Assembly: GCA_002403515.1 (NCBI GenBank)
Contig: DHHZ01000104.1
Location: forward strand, 1-11,830
Length of the DNA: 11,830 nt
Reading direction: 5' to 3'
DNA from: Legionellales bacterium UBA4759
Lineage (GTDB): Bacteria > Pseudomonadota > Gammaproteobacteria > Legionellales > Legionellaceae
The first letter of the stretch is position 1; the number at the start of each line of letters is the position of its first letter. Under the pieces are notes generated by a model, which saw only the letters and a program-made list of their open reading frames with translations, was not told where the DNA came from and made no database searches. A program made the position numbers and the translations under genes. Shown here piece after piece: positions 6,865 through 11,830 of the stretch.

Positions 6865-8238
6865 ATGTCTAAAAATAAAGTGTTAAGCGCATTTAGTTTA
6901 ACCATGATTACCGTAGGTTCTGTGGATAGTATTCGAAATTTACCGACCACAGCAATTTTTGGTGCACAATTGATTGCATTTTTTATCTTTGCGGCCTTAT
7001 TTTTCTTATTGCCAACCGCATTGGTTTCGGCCGAATTGGCTGCTGGATTACCCCGAGAGGGCGGTATTTATGTTTGGGTAAGACGTGCTTTTGGTGCTCG
7101 CATGGGACTTTTAGCGATTTGGTTGCAATGGACTGAAAATGTCATTTGGTATCCAACATTACTTTCTTTTTTAGCTGGGACTTTTGGGTATTTAATTGCA
7201 CCCAGTTATGCAAGTGATCCGATGTATCTTTATTTAACTGTTGTAACAGCTTTTACCCTAGCCTCTTTTATTAATTTTTTTGGGATGCGTTCTTCTGCCT
7301 GGTTTAGTAATTTCTGTGCCGTGACCGGTTTACTTATTCCAATGACTGCGATTATAGTACTGGGCGCGCTTTGGATGATTAGCGGCAAACCCATGCAAAT
7401 TCATTTTACTCTGAAAGAAATGATGCCTGATTTAAGTCACCCAGGAATGTTGGTTTCTTTAACCGGTATCATCATGTCATTGTGTGGTATAGAAATTGCC
7501 ACAGTACATGCCCAAGATGTTGAGCATCCACAAAAAACCTATCCAAGGGTTTTGATGTATTCGGTACTGATTATTCTAAGCACCATGATATTAGGTTCAT
7601 TAGCGATTGCCATCGTCATTCCCAATGGTCAAATTAATTTGGTATCTGGGATTATGCAGGCATTTGAACCATTTTTAAGCGCTTATCATTTGCAAGTATT
7701 GTTGCCCATTGTTGCCTTAATGATTGTGATAGGTGGTATGGGTGGTGTGAGCAACTGGATTATCGCGCCAACAAAAGGTTTAATGGTTGCGGCTCATGAT
7801 GGTTGTTTACCTAAATTTTTACAAAAAACCAATCGTTTTGGCGCACCAGTTTATTTGTTGTTATTACAAGCCAGTCTGGTTTGGTTAATGTCGACTTTAT
7901 TTATTTTCATGCCTTCAGTCAGCGGCTCTTATTGGCTTTTAACAGCACTTGCGGCACAACTTTATATGGTCATGTATGCTTTAATGTTTATGGCGATTAT
8001 TAAACTGCGTAAAGATGGCGTCTTAGAGCATGCCAGTTTCAAAATTCCTGGGGGTAAAATTGGATTTTGGGTGGTGTTGATTGCAGGATTTATCGGCGTA
8101 ACCTTGACTTTAGGCGTGAGCTTTTTTACGCCTGACAATATCAATGTTGGAAAATCTTCAATGTATCATTGGTTACAAAGTTTTGGTTTCTTTGCCATGA
8201 TTTTACCACCGCTGGTGATGAAAATTTTAAAAAAATAA
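6865..8238 (+). CDS. APC-superfamily amino-acid permease, GadC/antiporter-like
   Basis: This 457-residue inner-membrane transporter has about twelve hydrophobic segments. Near the N-terminus it carries TVGSVDSIRNLP (16-27), the unwound first helix that binds the amino-acid backbone in APC proteins. Next come FLLPTALVSAELA and LPREGGIYVWVRRAFG (63-78), which match the E(L/A)....P..GG.Y.W....G signature. The central LTGIIMSLCGIEIATVHAQDVEHPQKTYPR is the helix-6 region followed by the conserved loop of the glutamate:GABA and arginine:agmatine exchanger branch. Substrate cannot be read from the sequence; GadC-type exchange is a guess from overall similarity. It has a strong GAGGAATT Shine-Dalgarno and follows tgt by six bases, so it is surely cotranscribed. 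It shows no long C-terminal plug like that of E. coli GadC. Confidence 0.9.
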   Translation: MSKNKVLSAFSLTMITVGSVDSIRNLPTTAIFGAQLIAFFIFAALFFLLPTALVSAELAAGLPREGGIYVWVRRAFGARMGLLAIWLQWTENVIWYPTLLSFLAGTFGYLIAPSYASDPMYLYLTVVTAFTLASFINFFGMRSSAWFSNFCAVTGLLIPMTAIIVLGALWMISGKPMQIHFTLKEMMPDLSHPGMLVSLTGIIMSLCGIEIATVHAQDVEHPQKTYPRVLMYSVLIILSTMILGSLAIAIVIPNGQINLVSGIMQAFEPFLSAYHLQVLLPIVALMIVIGGMGGVSNWIIAPTKGLMVAAHDGCLPKFLQKTNRFGAPVYLLLLQASLVWLMSTLFIFMPSVSGSYWLLTALAAQLYMVMYALMFMAIIKLRKDGVLEHASFKIPGGKIGFWVVLIAGFIGVTLTLGVSFFTPDNINVGKSSMYHWLQSFGFFAMILPPLVMKILKK

Positions 8239-8255
8239 CAAAGGATAACAGTCTT

Positions 8256-8738
8256 ATGGATTGTGATGCTTGGTGTGATGAATTGGCCCAACGCCTTCCT
8301 GAGCTCATGTGGAAGTTACCTTTTTGGCCTAAAAACTATTTAAGCCAAATTCCTTTTAATCTGTTTGAGATGAAACCAGATTGGACGCCAGCCATGGCAA
8401 TTCATGAAGTTCAAAACCACATTCATCGTCTTCGGCAATTGCCTCTAGATTCAGAACGCGCCAACTATTTAAGCCAGAAAATTTTGCAACAAATACAAGT
8501 GCTGGTTGCCATCTCCAAAAAATTACCCAAAAACTCAAGTTTTTTATTAGATAAAAAAGCACTCACCCGCCAAGATTACCGTTTAGAACTAGAAGAGCAT
8601 ATTTATCGTTTGAAATTACAAAAAAATGCCCTACAGCGAAGTGCATTAAATTCAGCTTACCAACCAGAAATTCAACAAGAGATTGATAAAATCGAACATC
8701 AAATTCATGATCTGAAGAATCAACTGATTAAGATTTGA
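8256..8738 (+). CDS. priC: PriC-like primosomal replication protein
   Basis: This 160-residue, wholly helical cytoplasmic protein resembles PriC, which loads the DnaB helicase at stalled forks independently of PriA. Features shared with E. coli PriC in the same order are a central block (LFEMK...AIHEVQNHIHRLRQLPLDSERANYLSQKILQQIQVL, like LFQ...L.EA..N...LR......VAWLAEHL.AQ..A) and a C-terminal block (TRQDYRLELEEHIYRLKLQKNAL... followed by EIQQEIDKIEHQIHDLKNQL, like QDFERRLREMV..R...L...REV...E.RL....H...KIE..L). This is recall-based pattern matching, so the call is moderate; the fallback is a hypothetical coiled-coil protein. The ATG at 8256 has an AAGGATAA Shine-Dalgarno 11 bases upstream; an in-frame ATG at 8169 lies inside the permease gene and is rejected. 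The gene starts 17 bases after the permease. Confidence 0.65.
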   Translation: MDCDAWCDELAQRLPELMWKLPFWPKNYLSQIPFNLFEMKPDWTPAMAIHEVQNHIHRLRQLPLDSERANYLSQKILQQIQVLVAISKKLPKNSSFLLDKKALTRQDYRLELEEHIYRLKLQKNALQRSALNSAYQPEIQQEIDKIEHQIHDLKNQLIKI

Positions 8739-8764
8739 TTTAATTTTGATCAATGTGTTAAAAT
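8735..8764 (+). promoter_or_regulatory. Putative promoter of the 616-aa orphan gene
   Basis: TTGATT (8735-8740) overlaps the priC stop, and TAAAAT (8759-8764) follows after 18 bases. A start near 8771 gives a leader of about 34 bases ending in a strong GAGAGGA Shine-Dalgarno before the ATG at 8805. The boxes are imperfect in AT-rich DNA. Confidence 0.4.
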
Positions 8765-8804
8765 GACAGGGAGGTTAATTGTTTCTGTTAAGAGAGGATT
8801 TAAG

Positions 8805-10655
8805 ATGCCAAGACCTTTTCAACCATTACCAGCATTACCAGCATTACCAGCTCTCCACCATCACTGTCATGAAAGCACCCATGAATCCTATTATCGCCAA
8901 TACCGTCATTTGCTTGAATTCGAATATCGAGAATATAACCGCCTTGTAACAAACTTACAAACATTGCGAGCGGATCTGAATAAATTGAATACTGATATAC
9001 TGGCTCTTCGTATAGATAACACATTTTCCCCAGAAGATTTTTCGGTAAACATTCCAGCTTTCCCTCGTTACACATTATTTGATTGGGCTGTAATTGCTGT
9101 ATATCAACATCACGATAGATTTGCTGAAATTCATTTAATGCAACGTAAGTATGATGATGCAATAGTTATTAATATGCGAATTAGGTCTGAAATTGGACAG
9201 TTTGAAGAGAAAAAAAGAAGACTTGAAAAAAATCTTGGTGAATGTCAGACTGAATTTCAAAGATGTGAAAATTATAAAAAGCATGTTGGCTTACTTGAAG
9301 GCAAACCAAGAACTGCCGATATTAACCCCATTAAACCCCCTATTTCTCGCTTTAAAAACTCCGAATATCAAGGAATACCTGTCAGAGACGGATTTTCATA
9401 TCCTGCGTTATGTTTAATCAATAATAATGACGGGTTTGTTTATGCTGTGAATAAATTACAGTATCCTTTGATGCTTGAAAATGTACCTGTTGAAAAGCAA
9501 GCTATCGAAATTTTAAGAAAAAAACCAAATGTGATGGACTTATTAACTTTGATGTCATTGAGGATTACTGCCAGCGAATTTGCCTTTTTTATCCAACAAA
9601 GTATCAATGATGCGTCGATTTCATTTGAGAACTACCGAGCTCTACAATATTTACTTGAAAATAAGCACGCCTTTGATGAAAAAATTGAGTCTTCTTTAGC
9701 TGCCTGGGCATGTAATCAACTCGATTTTTCTTTGTTTTTAAGTGTATTTAAGCATCGGCAAGTATATTTCTCACCAGACGCCAGAAATAAATTCTTGGCA
9801 AGTGGTCAAGCATTATTCATAGATGATTTATATGCCTTGTACACCTACAAATCACAATTTCAAATTCAAGACGCAAGTGTTGACATCGGCTTTACAAATC
9901 CAGAGGTATTCTATGCGTTGATAGTCAAAGCGGCTGAAAAAAAGACATTGCCAAATCCACTAGACTCGCAATTGCTTACCTTTTTGATGGAAAACAATGT
10001 TGTGTGTTTTAATAGTATCTTAAAGCATCAACCAGAATTAATAACCACATGGTTTAATTCTTCTGAAATTAGCTTTCATCAAAAGTATTGTTTAATATAC
10101 CGAGCGCCAAATCTCTTCTCTTTAGCAGAAGTGGAATCGGTATTTGAAAGACTCAGTAATTATCCGGAAACTACCTTAATGGATGATTATTATCATTTCT
10201 TTAGCCAACTTAACGGTTTAGAGCAAAATAAAAAAGAAATGTATGCACTGGCTTTATTTAAGTCCAGAATTAATCAGGAAGGTTTTCAACAAAATCCGCA
10301 AGATATTATTAATTTTGCTCTCCATCTTGAAAAACAATGGACTCAAGAAGGTTATTCACCCAAAAGTATCGAGTTGATGTTGAAGTTTGCTAAAAATCAA
10401 CTGTTGAATATGGTGTCTCAAAAAGTAAGTCTTTGTGACGATGCCAATATTGAGCAATTCATGGCAAAACATCGAATCAAACGGACATTGTTTGGAATTA
10501 TCCCAATACCTTCAACTTTATGGTGGACTCCATCGACTATCATGTTTTATAAATTCAAACGACAAAAACACCATGAAGTTGAAGCAGCTGTACATAGATT
10601 AAGTGAAGAACAACGTAACACCCATCAAACATTCACATCTTGTTTTAGCAGATAA
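8805..10655 (+). CDS. Orphan 616-aa coiled-coil protein, possible secreted effector
   Basis: No family is recognised. The ATG at 8805 is chosen because AGAGAGGA sits at good distance; an in-frame ATG at 8763 has no Shine-Dalgarno and overlaps the promoter. Visible parts: a Pro-Leu-Ala repeat (PLPALPALPAL, about residues 6-16), a His-rich patch (HHHCHESTHES), a first coiled coil (about 33-70), a second highly charged coiled coil (about 115-165, with EEKKRRLEKNLGECQTEF), then about 350 residues of helical repeats without clear ankyrin or TPR consensus. A hydrophobic, Pro/Trp-containing stretch at about 561-583 is flanked by Lys/Arg and could touch membrane. The last 33 residues are charged then polar (HRLSEEQ...TFTSCFSR), resembling Dot/Icm signals with an E-rich block. 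There is no Sec signal peptide. An effector role is inference only. It has its own promoter and terminator. Confidence 0.75.
   Translation: MPRPFQPLPALPALPALHHHCHESTHESYYRQYRHLLEFEYREYNRLVTNLQTLRADLNKLNTDILALRIDNTFSPEDFSVNIPAFPRYTLFDWAVIAVYQHHDRFAEIHLMQRKYDDAIVINMRIRSEIGQFEEKKRRLEKNLGECQTEFQRCENYKKHVGLLEGKPRTADINPIKPPISRFKNSEYQGIPVRDGFSYPALCLINNNDGFVYAVNKLQYPLMLENVPVEKQAIEILRKKPNVMDLLTLMSLRITASEFAFFIQQSINDASISFENYRALQYLLENKHAFDEKIESSLAAWACNQLDFSLFLSVFKHRQVYFSPDARNKFLASGQALFIDDLYALYTYKSQFQIQDASVDIGFTNPEVFYALIVKAAEKKTLPNPLDSQLLTFLMENNVVCFNSILKHQPELITTWFNSSEISFHQKYCLIYRAPNLFSLAEVESVFERLSNYPETTLMDDYYHFFSQLNGLEQNKKEMYALALFKSRINQEGFQQNPQDIINFALHLEKQWTQEGYSPKSIELMLKFAKNQLLNMVSQKVSLCDDANIEQFMAKHRIKRTLFGIIPIPSTLWWTPSTIMFYKFKRQKHHEVEAAVHRLSEEQRNTHQTFTSCFSR
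8825..8851 (+). repeat. Three exact tandem copies of a 9-bp unit
   Basis: ATTACCAGC is repeated three times without a mismatch and encodes the Leu-Pro-Ala repeats near the N-terminus of the orphan protein. Because the unit is nine bases, copy-number change would add or remove three residues without breaking the frame. Confidence 0.9.
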
Positions 10656-10672
10656 TGTAGTTTTTACTTCAT

Positions 10673-10705
10673 ACGCTTAGGAAAATCCATCCTAAGCGTT
10701 TTTTT
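10673..10705 (+). terminator. Strong rho-independent terminator
   Basis: ACGCTTAGGA (10673-10682) pairs perfectly with TCCTAAGCGT (10690-10699) around a seven-base loop, followed by an unbroken T tract to 10705. It lies 18 bases after the stop of the orphan gene and is the clearest terminator in the window. Confidence 0.93.
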
Positions 10706-10719
10706 ATGTCTTTAAAAAT

Positions 10720-10748
10720 TTGACATCTTATGGATAGACTGACATATT
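10720..10748 (+). promoter_or_regulatory. Promoter of the truncated outer-membrane protein gene
   Basis: A perfect TTGACA (10720-10725) is followed after 17 bases by CATATT (10743-10748). The start would be near 10755. This leaves no leader for the ATG at 10755 but a normal leader of about 28 bases for the ATG pair at 10783/10786, which lies in the other frame. Confidence 0.55.
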
Positions 10749-10782
10749 AACTTGATGAACATATGGATTTCTTTAACTCATC

Positions 10783-11198
10783 ATGATGAGGCCTTTTCAG
10801 TTAATATTGTTTTTTTTCTGTTTGTGCCTTTTTCTTTTTCTGCTTCATTAATTGCAAGAGGTGTGGCTGTTGGTCTGCCATCAGGAGCGGTCGCAAAACC
10901 AGGTTTCGTTGTTCAGAATATTGGTATTTATTTTTCAGAACCTCAAGGAGAAAAACCTTCTACCAATGTAATGGCTGATGTTCCGGTTTTTGAGTATAAC
11001 ACTAAAACCCGCTGGTTTGATAATCAATTTAGGTTTGTTTTAGCGCCTGCTTTTGCTTGGGAAAAAAGTGGAAGTTCATGGCATTATGGAACTCCCAGCC
11101 CAATAGGTTTAGTGGGCTTGATTCGTGAGATATTGCCAGGTTTAGGTTTTGGCGGATATGTGGGGGGGGCAGCGCCACTTCCCCCTGTGTCAGCATAG
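10783..11198 (+). pseudogene. Broken outer-membrane protein gene (Phenol_MetA_deg/transporter-like)
   Basis: The open frame from about 10800 to 11198 encodes ARGVAVGLPSG..KPGFVVQNIGIYFSE..., then VMADVPVFEYNTKTRWFDNQFRFVLAPAFAWEK and GLIREILPGLGFGGYVG. This resembles the first half of outer-membrane beta-barrel proteins of the Phenol_MetA_deg type, which are usually near 300 residues; only about 130 remain. In this frame the start region is poor (TTG 10752 or ATG 10755, giving a polar N-terminus). ATG ATG at 10783/10786, in the frame one base off, gives MMRPFQLILFF, a good signal-peptide start, which runs into the T8 tract at 10810-10817. One added T would join it to LFVPFSFSASLIARG and complete a normal signal peptide. 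The 3' end is lost where the IS element begins, with an eight-G run (11162-11169) just before the junction. Probably non-functional. Confidence 0.6.
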
Positions 11199-11243
11199 TT
11201 GTCGCCTCTAATTAAAGAGAGACAGTGACAACAGGAGCTGACA
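11188..11243 (+). repeat. Inverted repeat in the IS leader overlapping the transposase ribosome site
   Basis: TGTCAGC (11188-11194) pairs with GCTGACA (11237-11243), and GTTGTC (11198-11203) pairs with GACAAC (11227-11232), leaving a 23-base loop. The AGGAG Shine-Dalgarno of orfA (11233-11237) lies in the small internal loop and stem. RNA entering from outside would fold to cover it. Confidence 0.65.
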
Positions 11244-11244
11244 A

Positions 11245-11739
11245 ATGAGTAAATTATCTAATGGTGCTAAACAAGGTATTATTGAAGAAGTCTTATCTGG
11301 TAATGGCGTTAGCATCAGGTCAATCGCTAGGAAATACAATATTGGCGCATCTACATTACACAAATGGATTAAAAAATACCGTGAAAATGATATAATAGAG
11401 GCTAAGAAACCACAAAAAACGACTGGATGCCTAAGTGATGCTGAACAATTTGAACATTTAATAGCAACAGCACCCATGTCTGAAGAAGAGCTTGGCGCTT
11501 ACTGTCGTGAAAATGGTTTATATGGTTTTCAATTAACAGCTTGGAAAGAGTCCTTTATGTCTCCCAAAACAGAAGATAAAAATCAATCATTACTTGCCGA
11601 AGTTAAAGCATTACGTACAGAAAATAAAAAATTAAAACAAGATGTTAGGCGTAAAGATGCAGCGCTTTCCGAAGCATCTGCTTTATTAATTTTGAAAAAA
11701 AAAGCAGCTATGATATGGGGGGAAATAGAGGGCGACTAA
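11245..11739 (+). CDS. IS3-family transposase OrfA
   Basis: This 164-residue protein binds the element ends. Residues about 5-50 (GAKQGIIEEVLSG...SIRSIARKYNIGASTLHKWIKKYREN) form the helix-turn-helix of the HTH_Tnp_1 type. The C-terminal part (about 112-150, LLAEVKALRTENKKLKQDV...) is a leucine-zipper coiled coil for multimerisation. A middle block (CLSDAEQFEHLIATAPMSEEELGAYCRENGLY) is typical of a subgroup with longer OrfA. The AGGAG Shine-Dalgarno sits seven bases before the ATG. Near the end, nine A's then G (11695-11704) lie as A AAA AAA in the zero frame, the usual slippery site for making the OrfAB fusion; the frame then closes with AAMIWGEIEGD. Confidence 0.9.
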   Translation: MSKLSNGAKQGIIEEVLSGNGVSIRSIARKYNIGASTLHKWIKKYRENDIIEAKKPQKTTGCLSDAEQFEHLIATAPMSEEELGAYCRENGLYGFQLTAWKESFMSPKTEDKNQSLLAEVKALRTENKKLKQDVRRKDAALSEASALLILKKKAAMIWGEIEGD

Positions 11740-11830
11740 TTGATGCGCATCAACGAAAAGAAGCGATTAAACTGATTAATGAAGCCCATTTTTTAGGTGC
11801 TCGCAAATATAAAGCTTGTGAAGCATTAGG
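11715..11830 (+). CDS. IS3-family transposase OrfB, N-terminal fragment
   Basis: In the frame one base back from orfA, translation reads GGNRGRLIDAHQRKEAIKLI, then NEAHFLGARKYKACEALG to the window edge. This matches the start of OrfB in IS3 elements (pattern ...DRQEAI.LI.EA...GAR..KACEVLG), just before a second helix-turn-helix and the DDE integrase core, which are not in view. It is probably made mainly as a fusion by -1 slippage at the A9G tract (11695-11704). An ATG at 11715 could also start it alone, and a G6 run (11717-11722) is a second possible slip site. It overlaps orfA by 25 bases from that ATG. Confidence 0.85.
   Translation, partial: MGGNRGRLIDAHQRKEAIKLINEAHFLGARKYKACEAL

Larger units (their letters stand above)
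11188..11830 (+). mobile_element. IS3-family insertion sequence, left part
   Basis: The element is seen from its probable left end to the window edge. It contains orfA (HTH plus coiled coil), an A9G slippery stretch and the start of orfB in the -1 frame, the normal IS3 plan. The left boundary is placed at TGTCAGC (11188), where an inverted-repeat structure begins and the coding match of the interrupted gene has ended. The true edge could lie anywhere from about 11155 to 11190, since the right end and target duplication are outside the window. Confidence 0.75.

Noticed and set aside
8169..8255. Earlier start for the priC-like gene
   Set aside because: It would read 29 codons inside the permease gene in another frame; the ATG at 8256 has a Shine-Dalgarno.
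8763..8804. Earlier start for the orphan protein
   Set aside because: There is no Shine-Dalgarno, it overlaps the predicted -10 box, and the start at 8805 has AGAGAGGA at proper spacing.
8800..9162. Minus-strand 120-codon frame inside the orphan gene
   Set aside because: It is antisense to a well-supported gene, and its LVMLVMLVM end is only the complement of the 9-bp repeat.
10752..10782. TTG/ATG start at 10752/10755 for the outer-membrane protein
   Set aside because: It gives a polar, His-containing N-terminus before the hydrophobic core and lies at the predicted transcription start; the 10783 start in the other frame fits better.
11208..11477. Minus-strand 89-codon frame opposite orfA
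   Set aside because: It is a shadow of a clearly recognised transposase gene.
1..11830. CRISPR arrays, tRNA or rRNA genes
   Set aside because: I saw no regularly spaced repeats and no tRNA- or rRNA-like segment; the only tandem repeat is the three-copy 9-mer inside a coding region.

Overview
The window reads as chromosomal DNA of an AT-rich gammaproteobacterium. The conserved genes (hemC-hemD-hemX-hemY order, cytochrome c5, DsbB, PriC-like protein, GadC-like permease) are gammaproteobacterial in type. The AT-rich composition, the APC permease style and a large orphan coiled-coil protein with an effector-like C-terminus suggest the order Legionellales (Legionella, Coxiella, Berkiella and relatives). 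That placement is inference from gene content, not from a marker gene.

Layout. Positions 1-261 hold the C-terminal end of a BenE-type benzoate/H+ symporter. A promoter overlapping its stop drives a 63-residue secreted Cys-rich peptide (315-506). Its stop codon overlaps, tail to tail, the stop of the minus-strand haem cluster. That cluster reads hemC > hemD > hemX > hemY (4187 down to 503), with every junction overlapping by 4 to 11 bases, so it is a tight translationally coupled operon. Upstream of hemC, on the same strand, is a 54-residue secreted peptide (4397-4233), too short for ordinary ORF cut-offs. A divergent promoter starts a plus-strand DUF167/YggU gene (4458-4745).

After a 168-base intergenic region with a clear promoter and a 14-bp palindrome comes a plus-strand run: cytochrome c5, dsbB, tgt, an APC amino-acid antiporter and a priC-like gene (4914-8738). 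The gaps are short or overlapping, so this is probably one operon mixing envelope redox, tRNA-queuosine modification, transport and replication restart. The Tgt has an unusual substrate-loop sequence that may bear on whether it uses preQ1 or queuine.

The last third is accessory. An unrecognised 616-residue protein (8805-10655) has its own promoter, a Pro-Leu-Ala repeat at the N-terminus, two coiled coils, a hydrophobic patch near the C-terminus and a strong terminator behind it. Next is the front part of an outer-membrane protein of the Phenol_MetA_deg type. It looks broken twice: a one-base frame break in a T8 tract inside the signal peptide, and truncation by an IS3-family insertion sequence. 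The window ends inside the orfB of that element. No rRNA, tRNA or CRISPR was seen. I do not see a convincing multi-gene novel system; the best leads are the orphan protein, the Tgt variant, the doubly damaged porin-like gene and two tiny secreted proteins.
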